The translations under genes and the position numbers were made by a program. Of a DNA stretch of 64,000 nucleotides, positions 1-8,125 are shown piece by piece. The stretch is taken from contig NZ_JANAIF010000018.1 of assembly GCF_024721015.1 (NCBI RefSeq), positions 1 through 64,000 on the forward strand, in the 5' to 3' direction. Source of the DNA: Xenorhabdus bovienii (GTDB lineage Bacteria > Pseudomonadota > Gammaproteobacteria > Enterobacterales > Enterobacteriaceae). The notes under the pieces are model-generated. The model saw only the letters and a list, made by a program, of their open reading frames with translations, ran no database searches and was not told the DNA's origin. How positions within the stretch are numbered: position 1 is the stretch's first letter; every line of letters starts with the position of its first letter.

Positions 1-89
1 GTCAGATTAATTTTCATGAGCGCGATCATGATCTGATACAAATGAAAAATCAAGCATCTTCAATGACGACGGATATATAATGTATATGC

Positions 90-434
90 TTAGTCACATA
101 GCTTTTTATTTTTTACATATTTTTTTGGAGCATTTAACGATTTTTTATAGCAAGTGATATATCCATTTTCTTTTAATTTGAAATCAGCGTACCAAGATAC
201 AGGAAAGCTAATGACAAAACCTAAAATACCAATAAATGTCAGAAACTTAAAAATTGAATTATTTTTCTTTGGCAGCTTTGAAAAATACAAATAATAAAAT
301 ATAGCAATACAAAAATAACATGCCAAAGGATAAAAAAACAATATTGCAAACATCCTCCATGAAAAAACAACAACATCAGAAAGATTATAAATCAATAAAA
401 ATTCATCAACAGCAAAAAAGAGAGCCGCATTCAT
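90..434 (-). CDS. small DUF1240-like membrane protein, possible immunity protein
   Basis: Encodes 114 residues with about three hydrophobic segments (roughly residues 5-20, 25-50 and 62-82) and a polar basic C-terminus. The tail pattern GYITC..S..AP..YV....LC resembles the DUF1240 family of small membrane proteins common in Proteus, Photorhabdus and Xenorhabdus; this is recalled, not searched. It is the last gene of an AT-rich minus-strand group, downstream of a 273-residue protein with a membrane-inserting C-terminal region. Small membrane proteins directly behind membrane-active toxins are often their immunity proteins, so that role is inferred from position only. Function is otherwise unknown. 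Confidence 0.6.
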   Translation of the reverse strand: MNAALFFAVDEFLLIYNLSDVVVFSWRMFAILFFYPLACYFCIAIFYYLYFSKLPKKNNSIFKFLTFIGILGFVISFPVSWYADFKLKENGYITCYKKSLNAPKKYVKNKKLCD

Positions 435-571
435 TATTAAAAATAAAAAAATGTCCCAATTGCTAAAGTTAATTTATTTTTATTATTCATCTAGACCTCT
501 TCATTATTAATTTTAACCCCATTTAGATAAAATTAATATTATTTTATTCGTGGATAAGGATAACCAAATGG

Positions 572-1393
572 CTATTTACGATAATCTAATTTATCAGCCT
601 CAGCTAGTTCTTTTTCACGCATGTAGTTTATCAGTTTTTTACTAATTTTATAACGGTCATCAAGTTCATATAGCACCCAAGTCGTAAAAGCCCCAAAACC
701 TAACGCCACAACAGTAACTCCTAAAGCAAAACCACCTTTCAAAAGAACAGCTGCACCAGCAACAACCACAAAGCCAACCAAAACTCCAACAACGGTTTTG
801 GCTACATCCATCGTGATATTTCCAAAAAAATCATAAATATCGTACTCATCTCTAAATAATAATTCCATTGATCTATAAAGAACAGAAACAATAAGAACTC
901 TTCTAGACACTGTAATTATTCCCTCTCGCATTGCTTGTGTTCCTATACCTATATCTATTACCTTCCAATGATCTGCTCTATATTTTGTAGCGGTTAAAAA
1001 TTTTCTGACTCCGGCATGTCCCGTCAGCTTTATCATTTTATTCCCATATCGATTGACATATTCAGTTACTCTTACGCCAAAATTACTACTTAATTCATTT
1101 GCTAATCGCATAAAAGCATAACCATCTAATATACTACCTGTATACGTTGTTACAACATCTGCTACTGAAAATAGATTATCTTTCCATGATGAATTCGGAT
1201 TACTTCCACAAGAATTTTTTACAGCATCAACCATTTCACCATGAGTTAACAAAACATAATATTCCTCATCATCACACATTCTTGCCACAATGTCAGATGA
1301 CATATTGGAATATTTTCTTTCAATTTCAGCGTAATTTTTTCTTCTATAATCTTCCGTGTGAGATAATGGTTTGATCCTTCCATTATCAACCAC
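572..1393 (-). CDS. putative membrane-targeting toxin (YafU-like C-terminal region)
   Basis: Encodes 273 residues from a GTG start. The first 150 or so residues are soluble. Residues about 160-180 form one hydrophobic segment and about 195-245 a long Ala/Val/Gly-rich hydrophobic hairpin, followed by a charged tail. The pattern DFFGN.T.DVAK just before the hairpin recalls the YafU-like C-terminal domains found on PAAR/Rhs-type type VI effectors; this is from memory. A better start, ATG at 1438 with a GGAGG ribosome binding site, lies in the same frame but is followed after six codons by TAA (1418-1420). The gene may therefore be damaged or rely on reinitiation. A small membrane protein gene follows and may give immunity. 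The toxin role is inferred. Confidence 0.5.
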   Translation of the reverse strand: MVDNGRIKPLSHTEDYRRKNYAEIERKYSNMSSDIVARMCDDEEYYVLLTHGEMVDAVKNSCGSNPNSSWKDNLFSVADVVTTYTGSILDGYAFMRLANELSSNFGVRVTEYVNRYGNKMIKLTGHAGVRKFLTATKYRADHWKVIDIGIGTQAMREGIITVSRRVLIVSVLYRSMELLFRDEYDIYDFFGNITMDVAKTVVGVLVGFVVVAGAAVLLKGGFALGVTVVALGFGAFTTWVLYELDDRYKISKKLINYMREKELAEADKLDYRK

Positions 1394-1417
1394 TAGAGAG
1401 TGATCAAAAAACGCGCC

Positions 1418-1450
1418 TTAAAATTCCCTTCTACTCATTTCAATACCTCC
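1418..1450 (-). promoter_or_regulatory. strong RBS and ATG followed by an in-frame stop
   Basis: On the minus strand a GGAGG motif (1446-1450) stands eight bases before ATG at 1436-1438. The reading frame is Met-Ser-Arg-Arg-Glu-Phe and then TAA at 1418-1420. This is the same frame as the GTG (1391-1393) that opens the 273-residue protein downstream, and codons between the TAA and that GTG read on as GAFFDHSL. The arrangement suggests that the true gene began at 1438 and has acquired a nonsense mutation, or that a six-codon leader feeds reinitiation. Confidence 0.6.
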
Positions 1451-1466
1451 ATCCAAGACAGATAGT

Positions 1467-1676
1467 TTAATATTTTAATTCTCTTGATTCTAATTTCAAT
1501 GTTAGAGTTTGACCATCCGAAATACGCATATTTACTCCATCTGTCTTTGATGATGACATAAGTTGAAAACAAAATATCATCATCATAGCCAACTTATCTT
1601 CTAACCTAACAGGGTTATCAACCAATAATTCACTTATTTTTTGGATTAACTCATTTTTATTATCCATACGAAACAC
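1467..1676 (-). CDS. small hypothetical protein
   Basis: Encodes 69 residues, acidic and basic mixed, with a helical N-terminal half (DNKNELIQKISELLVDNP) and a Met-rich stretch (KLAMMMIFCFQLM) around residues 28-40. There is no signal peptide. A second Met, three residues in, could also start it. It lies just upstream of the putative membrane toxin on the same strand, with about 30 bases before the RBS-linked ATG at 1438, so it is probably cotranscribed. Such a position would fit a chaperone or adaptor for a secreted toxin, but nothing in the sequence proves it. Function not recognised. Confidence 0.5.
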   Translation of the reverse strand: MFRMDNKNELIQKISELLVDNPVRLEDKLAMMMIFCFQLMSSSKTDGVNMRISDGQTLTLKLESRELKY

Positions 1677-2504
1677 CTATCGATATCGAAAATACATATT
1701 TATATAAAAAATATTTATATTAATCAAGTGACAATAACATCTTAAAATTAAAGATAACCCACTTATAAAGAATGAATGTAACTTAACAGGATTTTATTTA
1801 CTCTAATCCAAAATCATGAATCATATAAGGCACTCTTAACCTCTCAAAAAATAGTGACAACCTAAGCCTAAGCGCAGGCAAGCTTAAACAGCTCCGCGTT
1901 CGACCATTACTCAAGGATATTCTCCAAAAATAGTTATATACTAAGGGTCCTGCGGAAGAACTGACAAATGTGATAAGTTTGAGATATTAGTGGTTTATCT
2001 TAACGTCTATAACTATTTGATAATTAACTTAGAACAGCACTTTTGATAGATTTTTTCCAACATAACCAAATAGCGTACTTTTTGATAAATATAATTAAGT
2101 AACTTATTGAGGTTTCAGTAACTTTACATTTTTGTCAATTTTTCCACTGAACCCCATCCAGCGAACTGGAAAACTCATTCAATGTTCGATTCCCGCTGAA
2201 ACTGTATGGGGACACGGGTTTGTCGGGAGCAGGATGAGGTAGCTCTGCAAGCCCGGATTTCATCGATAGCCTAGATACACACGCTGTTCAGTTTGTTCGC
2301 ACTATCCAGTCCGTCAAATATAAGATCCTCGATCTTGCTCACAGATCTACATATTTTTCCTGATGGAAATACAGAAAGTTACATGTATGTATCTGAATGA
2401 TCTCTTTATTTTACATTTTTGCTACAAGTTTGACGAAAATGCAACTATTAAATATATTAAATCATAGGTTATATCTTATACATTCAATCCATCGGGAGGT
2501 AATC
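1677..2504. other. intergenic region, AT-rich, no intact gene seen
   Basis: About 830 bases separate the toxin-like module from the aldehyde dehydrogenase gene. The first 450 bases are AT-rich. Bases about 2160-2350 are less AT-rich and look like decayed coding sequence; one forward frame reads DFIDSLDTHAVQFVRTIQ, but I cannot assign it. The promoter of the downstream operon must lie in the last 150 bases. No RNA gene was recognised. Confidence 0.5.
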
Positions 2505-3935
2505 ATGCCGGTACCAACGCTTAAGCATTTCATTAATGGTCAGTATACTGAGTCTAAAGGTTCCGAATATTTTGATCTGGTAAGCCCGGTCACTGGTGAA
2601 TCTTATGCGCGTTCTCCTAACGCGACTGTAGCGGATGTTGATGATGCTTACGCATCGGCTAAAGAGGCATTTAAAATATGGGGACGCAGTACACCCTCGG
2701 CACGTCAGCAGGCGTTGCTAGCGCTGGCTGATACGGTGGAAAAAAACGCTAAACGTCTGATTGAGTCGCAAAGCCGTAATACAGGGCAGCTCAAGCACCT
2801 GATTGCCTCCGAGGAGATTGCAACGTCGGTGGATCATATCCGCTTCTTCGCCGGTGCAGCTCGTTTTTTGGAAGGCAAGGCTACAGCGGAATATCTTTCT
2901 GGTATGACCTCCAGTATCCGGCGTGAACCTCTGGGCGTGGTAGGGCAGGTTACCCCATGGAACTATCCGTTGATGATGGCGGTGTGGAAGATAGCGCCTG
3001 CTCTGGCAGCAGGTAATACCGTGGTGCTTAAACCGAGCGATACTACGCCGGAGAGTACTCTGTTGCTGGCTGAACTGTCTGCTCCGTTCTTCCCTGCCGG
3101 CACTTTCAACGTGGTGCTGGGTAATGCTAGCGCGGGTTCCCTGGTCGTTTCACACAAAACGCCGGCTATGGTTTCCATCACCGGTTCCGTACGTGCCGGT
3201 TTGCAGGTTGCGTCTTCGGCGGCAGCTAATCTCACCAGAGCGCATCTGGAGCTGGGTGGCAAAGCACCGGTGGTTATTTTTGCCGATGCGGATGTGGACA
3301 AAGCCGTGGAGATCATTGTTACCGTAGGGTACTTCAACGCCGGTCAGGACTGCACGGCAGCTTCACGTGTGCTGGTGCATGAATCTGTTTACGATATTTT
3401 CGTCACTAAACTGGTGGCGGCAGCTAAAGCTACCCGTTTTGGCGATCCAGAAGATAAAGAGGCGCTGTATGGGCCGCTTAATAATGTTCGCCAGTTGGAG
3501 CAAGTCACAGGGTTCCTTGCACGTCTGCCCGCTCATGCCCGTATCGAAACAGGAGGCCGTCAGGCCGATCGTTCGGGATATTACTTTGAACCTACGGTGA
3601 TTACTGGTCTGGAGCAGGACGATGAAATGATTCAGACCGAAATTTTTGGCCCTGTTATCACAGTACAGAAGTTCCTAACAGAACAGGATGCTATCGAGAA
3701 AGCTAACGATGTGAAATACGGGTTGGCCTCCAGTGTCTGGACCCGCGACCATGGCCGCGCGTTGCGTCTGTCTCGTGAGCTTGACTTTGGAACTGTCTGG
3801 ATTAACACCCATATTCCTCTCACGGCAGAAGCACCCCATGGCGGCTTCAAGAACTCTGGATACGGTAAAGATCTGTCGGCTTATGGTTTCGATGAATATA
3901 CGCGTATCAAACACGTGATGAGTTCCAACGACTAA
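2505..3935 (+). CDS. NAD-dependent aldehyde dehydrogenase, PatD/PuuC-like
   Basis: Encodes 476 residues from ATG 2505, chosen because GGGAGGT lies just upstream; the frame opens 36 codons earlier, but those residues match no ALDH N-terminus. It has the family marks: PWN at 151-153, general base Glu249 in LELGGK, catalytic Cys283 in GQDCTA, and EIFGPV near residue 385. Overall it resembles gamma-aminobutyraldehyde and betaine-aldehyde dehydrogenases, which oxidise amino-aldehydes to amino acids in the cytoplasm. It opens an operon with a PuuB-like amine oxidase and GabT, so the likely job is the middle step, amine-derived aldehyde to omega-amino acid. The exact substrate is not shown by the sequence. 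Confidence 0.85.
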   Translation: MPVPTLKHFINGQYTESKGSEYFDLVSPVTGESYARSPNATVADVDDAYASAKEAFKIWGRSTPSARQQALLALADTVEKNAKRLIESQSRNTGQLKHLIASEEIATSVDHIRFFAGAARFLEGKATAEYLSGMTSSIRREPLGVVGQVTPWNYPLMMAVWKIAPALAAGNTVVLKPSDTTPESTLLLAELSAPFFPAGTFNVVLGNASAGSLVVSHKTPAMVSITGSVRAGLQVASSAAANLTRAHLELGGKAPVVIFADADVDKAVEIIVTVGYFNAGQDCTAASRVLVHESVYDIFVTKLVAAAKATRFGDPEDKEALYGPLNNVRQLEQVTGFLARLPAHARIETGGRQADRSGYYFEPTVITGLEQDDEMIQTEIFGPVITVQKFLTEQDAIEKANDVKYGLASSVWTRDHGRALRLSRELDFGTVWINTHIPLTAEAPHGGFKNSGYGKDLSAYGFDEYTRIKHVMSSND

Positions 3936-3941
3936 TACAGG

Positions 3942-4724
3942 ATGCCCATAATGGATCAAAATAGATCTTCACGTGACTTGGTGTCGCGCGCGCACCACGA
4001 GCTGTTTACTGACCGTGATGTGGGGGCGCTTGAACGTTATTTTGCGCCGAATTTCATCGAACATTCCCCGTTGGTTAAAAAGGGTCTTGCCGGATTGCGT
4101 GAGCGGGTTCAGGCACATCCTGAACTGCACCATGAAATGTATCGCGTCCTACAGGATGGTGACCTAGTTGCTATTCACGGCCGTTTTACGGGGTTAGACG
4201 AGCAGCCGTTGGTCGGTTTCGATCTGTACCGGGTTGCCGATGGTCTAATCGTGGAGCACTGGGACGGCTTAGTGCCGCAGTCCGCGCCCAACGCTAGTGG
4301 CCGAACTCAGTTAGACGGCCCGACTGAAACGGGCTATAGCCATGACAGAGAGAAGAACCGCGAGCTGGTGGTTAACTTTTTCACCCGTACCCTGATCGAA
4401 GGACACTATGATGAGTTTAGAAACTACACCAATGGTGAAGAGTTTCGCCAACACAGCCCCGATATTCCCGATGGTACGGCTGCGGTCATTGCGTTTCTTA
4501 AGCAACTCAAGGATGAAGGGCAGGGCCTGCATTATGCAAAAATCCACCATACAGTAGCCGACGGGCAGTTTGTTCTGAGCCATTCGGAAGGAAGTATTGC
4601 CGGAGCACGTCACAGCTACTTTGAGCTATGGCGTATCGAGAACGGCAAAGTGGCTGAGCTTTGGGATGCTATCACTCCGGTACCGGAGGATGCGCAAGCG
4701 CTGCATCGTCACGGTATTTTTTAA
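3942..4724 (+). CDS. double SnoaL-like (NTF2 fold) protein
   Basis: Encodes 260 residues made of two related halves, roughly 10-110 and 128-250. Each half carries the SnoaL-like pattern of an N-terminal helix, EHSP or QHSP (FIEHSPLVKKG; FRQHSPDIPDG), and a late W or LWR.E.GK...HWD / ELWD segment. SnoaL-like folds serve as small cyclases, hydratases or binding proteins. It begins six bases after the ALDH stop (ATG 3942; 3951 is an alternative) and is surely cotranscribed. In this catabolic operon it may act on an unstable amino-aldehyde or cyclic imine, but that is only inference. No signal peptide. Confidence 0.75.
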   Translation: MPIMDQNRSSRDLVSRAHHELFTDRDVGALERYFAPNFIEHSPLVKKGLAGLRERVQAHPELHHEMYRVLQDGDLVAIHGRFTGLDEQPLVGFDLYRVADGLIVEHWDGLVPQSAPNASGRTQLDGPTETGYSHDREKNRELVVNFFTRTLIEGHYDEFRNYTNGEEFRQHSPDIPDGTAAVIAFLKQLKDEGQGLHYAKIHHTVADGQFVLSHSEGSIAGARHSYFELWRIENGKVAELWDAITPVPEDAQALHRHGIF

Positions 4725-4777
4725 CGTTGTTTACCGACATGCTGAAATCCGATGCTATTTCAATCAGGAATTAGAGA

Positions 4778-5500
4778 ATGACGGAATATTCCATCATCTA
4801 TGCACCGCTCGATCAGGCTACCCGGACTGAACAGGTTGTCGAACGTTTAAGTAACGCGATCATCTCTGGGATATTACAGACTGATGAGCAGCTGCCTAAC
4901 GAAAACGAGCTGTCGCGGCTGTTGGGTGTGTCACCGGTAACTGTTCGTGACGCCCTGAATACGCTGCGCGCCAGGCAGTTGATCGATACTCGGCGCGGAC
5001 GTCATGGTGGTAGTTTTATATGTCAGGTTCCTGTTGAGGCAACGCGGAAATATCATCCGTTGCGGCTGATGGCTTCAGGTGAACTAGCGGATTTCAGCGA
5101 GTTTCACTGTGCCGTGATCGGCCACAGCGCGAGGCTTGCGGCTCAACGTTCAACACCGGGTGAACTGAGAAAGCTTGGGCAACTGATCGACAGCTTTGCG
5201 GCCGCGACGCAACCGGATGCCCGTATACAGACAGATATGCGCTGTCTGTTAACCCTGGCATCCCAGTCACAGTCGGCTAGGCTTGCCAATCAGGAGCTGG
5301 AGATTCAGGCCGAATGGACGCCTTTGATGGGGCTTCTGTACCGAGAGGCTGCCGTTCACAGCGAGGTTACCGCCGCCTGGCGTACACTCTTGGCTGCTCT
5401 GTATAAGGGTGATGACCTAGCCTGTTACCAGTTGGCGCAGAAGATGATTACCCAAATTACTGACCACTTGCTTGAATGCAAAATTCTTGCAGAGATCTGA
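4778..5500 (+). CDS. GntR-family transcriptional regulator (FCD type)
   Basis: Encodes 240 residues. The N-terminal winged helix-turn-helix spans about residues 15-80 and shows the GntR signature: LPNENELSRLLGVSPVTVRDALNTL, written here as the segment from residue 39 with the core SPVTVRDAL, then RGGSF-like RHGGSFI. The C-terminal 140 residues are mainly helical, as in the FCD/FadR ligand-binding group, although the metal-binding His pattern is not clear. It sits inside the amine catabolic operon, so it is probably the local, substrate-responsive regulator and autoregulated. Operator sites were not identified. Confidence 0.85.
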   Translation: MTEYSIIYAPLDQATRTEQVVERLSNAIISGILQTDEQLPNENELSRLLGVSPVTVRDALNTLRARQLIDTRRGRHGGSFICQVPVEATRKYHPLRLMASGELADFSEFHCAVIGHSARLAAQRSTPGELRKLGQLIDSFAAATQPDARIQTDMRCLLTLASQSQSARLANQELEIQAEWTPLMGLLYREAAVHSEVTAAWRTLLAALYKGDDLACYQLAQKMITQITDHLLECKILAEI

Positions 5501-5546
5501 TCGCGAGTAACACGGCTGCATTCATCCCAGGAGAGGGGGGAGGCAT

Positions 5547-6299
5547 ATGTACAACGATATACACGTAGAACGGGCCAGGAGCATCCTGGACGATATTCTG
5601 GTCACGGCACAGCAGGCCACCGCCGCTCTAGCGGATAAGACAGCGCGTATTCTATTGGCGCTGCCGTTATATCATACGGCAGGTGTCCGCTTGGCGCGGG
5701 AGCAACGCGGCGCATTGCAAAAACATATCCACGATGTACTGCGTAATAACGCCTGGTGTAACGGGGCGGGATTTGCCAGTTATGCGGTCCCGAAGACGGT
5801 TGGGGAGGAGGAGGGTTACTGGACGCTGGAGTGGTGGCGTCAGGAAGGGGATACCATTCAATATGCGCCGCTGGAACACAATCAGGAGCAGCGCAGGTGC
5901 CTGGATTTCCGGTTGTTTGAGTGGTTCCGGCAGCCGGCCAACTGTCATCTTCCCGTCATTGACGGCCCCTATGTGGATTATGTCTGCAACGGCACCTACA
6001 CGATTACGATAGCCCATCCGGTGCTTATTGGTGGGGAGTTTGTTGGTGTTGCGGCGGTGGATATGCTGGTCTCGACGTTGGATCGGTTACTTCTGCCGGC
6101 TCTGGGCGCTATCGGTAAGCCAGCATTGATTATTAATGACGATGCGCGTGTCGTGACTTCGACAGTGCCGGGAGTGCGTTCAGGTTCGTTATTGAAGAGC
6201 CAAAGCGTTAACTGGTTGGCCGATGGTGAAGTCGCTTCACTGCGTCTGGTAATTTTGCCGTCATCACACACTGAATCACACAGGGCGTTTGTCTGCTGA
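5547..6299 (+). CDS. Cache-domain sensor-like protein
   Basis: Encodes 250 residues; the ATG at 5547 follows a strong GGAGAGGGGGGAGG site. The central part fits a PDC/Cache ligand-binding fold: GAGFASY near residue 72, YWTLEWW, the DFR.FEWFRQP segment, GPYVDYVCNGTYTITIAHPV and GVAAVDML, the usual closing strand of a Cache domain. There is no transmembrane segment, signal peptide, kinase or HTH, so this is a stand-alone cytoplasmic sensor module. Such soluble Cache proteins next to GntR regulators are seen in amine and amino acid catabolic operons. It may bind the pathway substrate; no partner is evident. Inference beyond the fold is weak. Confidence 0.65.
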   Translation: MYNDIHVERARSILDDILVTAQQATAALADKTARILLALPLYHTAGVRLAREQRGALQKHIHDVLRNNAWCNGAGFASYAVPKTVGEEEGYWTLEWWRQEGDTIQYAPLEHNQEQRRCLDFRLFEWFRQPANCHLPVIDGPYVDYVCNGTYTITIAHPVLIGGEFVGVAAVDMLVSTLDRLLLPALGAIGKPALIINDDARVVTSTVPGVRSGSLLKSQSVNWLADGEVASLRLVILPSSHTESHRAFVC

Positions 6300-6335
6300 A
6301 GCCCACTTATTCAGATTGCTCAGGAGTTTTTATTT

Positions 6336-7619
6336 ATGACTGAATCTATGTTAGCTAAAAGGCGCAGCGCGGCTATCGCAAAAGGCGTTGGCGTAACCAC
6401 ACAAGTCTATGTTGAGCGTGCGGAAAATGCTGAAATCTGGGATGTTCAGGGGCAACGCTATATTGATTTTGCCGCCGGTATCGCCGTGGTGAATACCGGC
6501 CACCGCCACCCGCGCGTCATTGCCGCAGCCAGAGAGCAGTTGGAACAGTTTACCCATACTTGTCATCAGGTAGTGCCTTATGAAAATTATGTAGCGTTAG
6601 CCGAACGACTGAACCGTCTGGTGCCGGGTAATTTTGTGAAGAAGACCGTCTTTGTTACCACCGGGGCTGAGGCAGTAGAAAATGCCGTGAAGATCGCGCG
6701 TGCCGCTACCGGGCGCAGCGGCGTGGTGGCTTTCAGCGGCGCTTTTCATGGCCGTACTTTCCTCGGTATGTCATTAACCGGCAAAGTCGTGCCGTACAAA
6801 ATGGGATTCGGCCCGCTGGTTAGCGAGGTTTATCGTATCCCGTTTCCGATAGAGCTGCACGGTATCAGCGTGGAACAGACGCTGAACGCGCTGGATAATC
6901 TCTTCAAAACCGATATTGAGCCGACGCGTGTCGCTGCCATCATCATCGAACCGATACAGGGAGAAGGCGGCTTCTATCCTGCGCCTCCTGAACTGCTCAA
7001 ATCCCTGCGTGAAATTGCCGATCGCTACGGTATTGTACTCATTGCTGATGAAATCCAGACCGGTTTCGCGCGTACGGGCAAACTGTTTGCTATGGAATAT
7101 CATGAGGTTGCAGCCGATTTGACCACGATGGCAAAAGGTCTGGCGGGGGGATTCCCGCTGGCGGCTGTAACGGGACGAGCAGAGCTGATGGATGCGGTAG
7201 TACAGGGTGGTTTGGGGGGAACCTATGGAGGTAATCCGGTGGCGATTGCGGCTAGCCATGCGGTGCTGGATGTGATCGAAGAAGAGAAGCTGGCTGCGCG
7301 TGCGACGCAGTTGGGAGAGCGGCTAAAACAATGTCTGCATGAACTGCGGCCGCGTGTCCCGCAGATCGCCGACGTGCGTGGACTTGGGCTGATGATTGCG
7401 GTGGAGTTTAACCGTGCGGACAGTCAGGAACCCGATGCTGGCTTTACCAACGCGGTGCGTCAGAAAGCGCTGGAGCGGGGTCTGATTCTGCTGACGTGCG
7501 GTATACACGGTAACGTGATCCGTTTCCTTCCACCGCTGACTATACAAAATGATGTTTTTGACGAGGCGCTCAACGTTCTGGAGTCTGTGCTGCTCGATCT
7601 GAACCGTACCGCCGTTTAA
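6336..7619 (+). CDS. gabT: 4-aminobutyrate aminotransferase (GabT/PuuE-like)
   Basis: Encodes 427 residues, the usual GabT length, with a good ribosome binding site (CAGGAG). Class III PLP aminotransferase marks are clear: GAEAVENAVKIAR near residue 110, GAFHGRT near 138, EPIQGEGG near 207, the DEIQTGFARTGK segment near 240 with PLP-binding Asp, and the Schiff-base Lys267 in TMAKGLAGG. The enzyme moves the amino group of 4-aminobutyrate or a near homologue to 2-oxoglutarate, giving succinate semialdehyde. With the oxidase and aldehyde dehydrogenase it closes an amine to amino acid to semialdehyde route. A succinate semialdehyde dehydrogenase is not encoded nearby. Confidence 0.9.
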   Translation: MTESMLAKRRSAAIAKGVGVTTQVYVERAENAEIWDVQGQRYIDFAAGIAVVNTGHRHPRVIAAAREQLEQFTHTCHQVVPYENYVALAERLNRLVPGNFVKKTVFVTTGAEAVENAVKIARAATGRSGVVAFSGAFHGRTFLGMSLTGKVVPYKMGFGPLVSEVYRIPFPIELHGISVEQTLNALDNLFKTDIEPTRVAAIIIEPIQGEGGFYPAPPELLKSLREIADRYGIVLIADEIQTGFARTGKLFAMEYHEVAADLTTMAKGLAGGFPLAAVTGRAELMDAVVQGGLGGTYGGNPVAIAASHAVLDVIEEEKLAARATQLGERLKQCLHELRPRVPQIADVRGLGLMIAVEFNRADSQEPDAGFTNAVRQKALERGLILLTCGIHGNVIRFLPPLTIQNDVFDEALNVLESVLLDLNRTAV

Positions 7620-7651
7620 CCGGAGGGTAACTAAGGAGGGATTAACCCAAA

Positions 7652-7702
7652 ATGAGCGTGGCGGCAGGGAGGAACCCGCTGGTTCATAAGAGAGGACAAT
7701 AA
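7652..7702 (+). CDS. possible 16-residue leader peptide upstream of DUF805 gene
   Basis: An ATG at 7652 is preceded by AAGGAGGG and opens a 16-codon frame (MSVAAGRNPLVHKRGQ). Its TAA stop (7700-7702) overlaps the ATG of the next gene as TAATG, a typical translational coupling junction. The next gene has its own AGAGGA site, so the peptide may be only a chance frame. No pause sequence or amino acid run points to attenuation. Confidence 0.25.
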   Translation: MSVAAGRNPLVHKRGQ

Positions 7703-8100
7703 TGCACTGGTATTTAAATGTATTAAAGAACTATGCCTGTTTCAGGGGGCGAGCCCAGCGTAAGGCGTTCTGGTATTTTGTTCTGTTTCAGATTCTGGCT
7801 GTTCTCATCATTTCTTTCCTGGAAAGGCTGTTTGCTGTTGCCAATCCCGAAATTTATATGGGGTGGTTCAGCGCTATCTATCTGCTGCTCACCTTTTTGC
7901 CAGCGCTGGCGGTAAATGCCCGCCGCTTGCACGATATCAACTGTAGTGCCTGGTGGCTACTGTTACATCTTATCCCGTTTGTCGGCACTGTTATCTTACT
8001 GATTCTCGCCGCTCTGAAAGGGCAGGCGGGCAGCAATAAATACAGTTCAGGGAACCGGATCCATTCACAGGGAAATCCCCCGAGCCAGGCTAACGGGTAA
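7702..8100 (+). CDS. DUF805 family inner membrane protein
   Basis: Encodes 132 residues. The N-terminal YF.C.GRA.RK.FW.F.LF pattern, three hydrophobic segments (about 22-42, 54-70 and 85-107) and the N.RRLHDI..S.WW sequence between segments two and three are diagnostic of DUF805 (YhaH-like) inner membrane proteins. The function of this family is unknown. The polar tail after residue 112 is rich in Gly, Ser and Asn. It lies between gabT and the FAD oxidase in the same operon; some amine catabolic loci carry small membrane proteins, but no transport role is proven. Confidence 0.8.
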   Translation: MHWYLNVLKNYACFRGRAQRKAFWYFVLFQILAVLIISFLERLFAVANPEIYMGWFSAIYLLLTFLPALAVNARRLHDINCSAWWLLLHLIPFVGTVILLILAALKGQAGSNKYSSGNRIHSQGNPPSQANG

Positions 8101-8125
8101 TTTCCGGTCATAAAGGAGTGCTGAA

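Noticed and set aside
2397..2504. Upstream extension of the aldehyde dehydrogenase frame
   Set aside because: The extra 36 residues match no ALDH N-terminus, and a strong GGGAGGT site favours ATG 2505.
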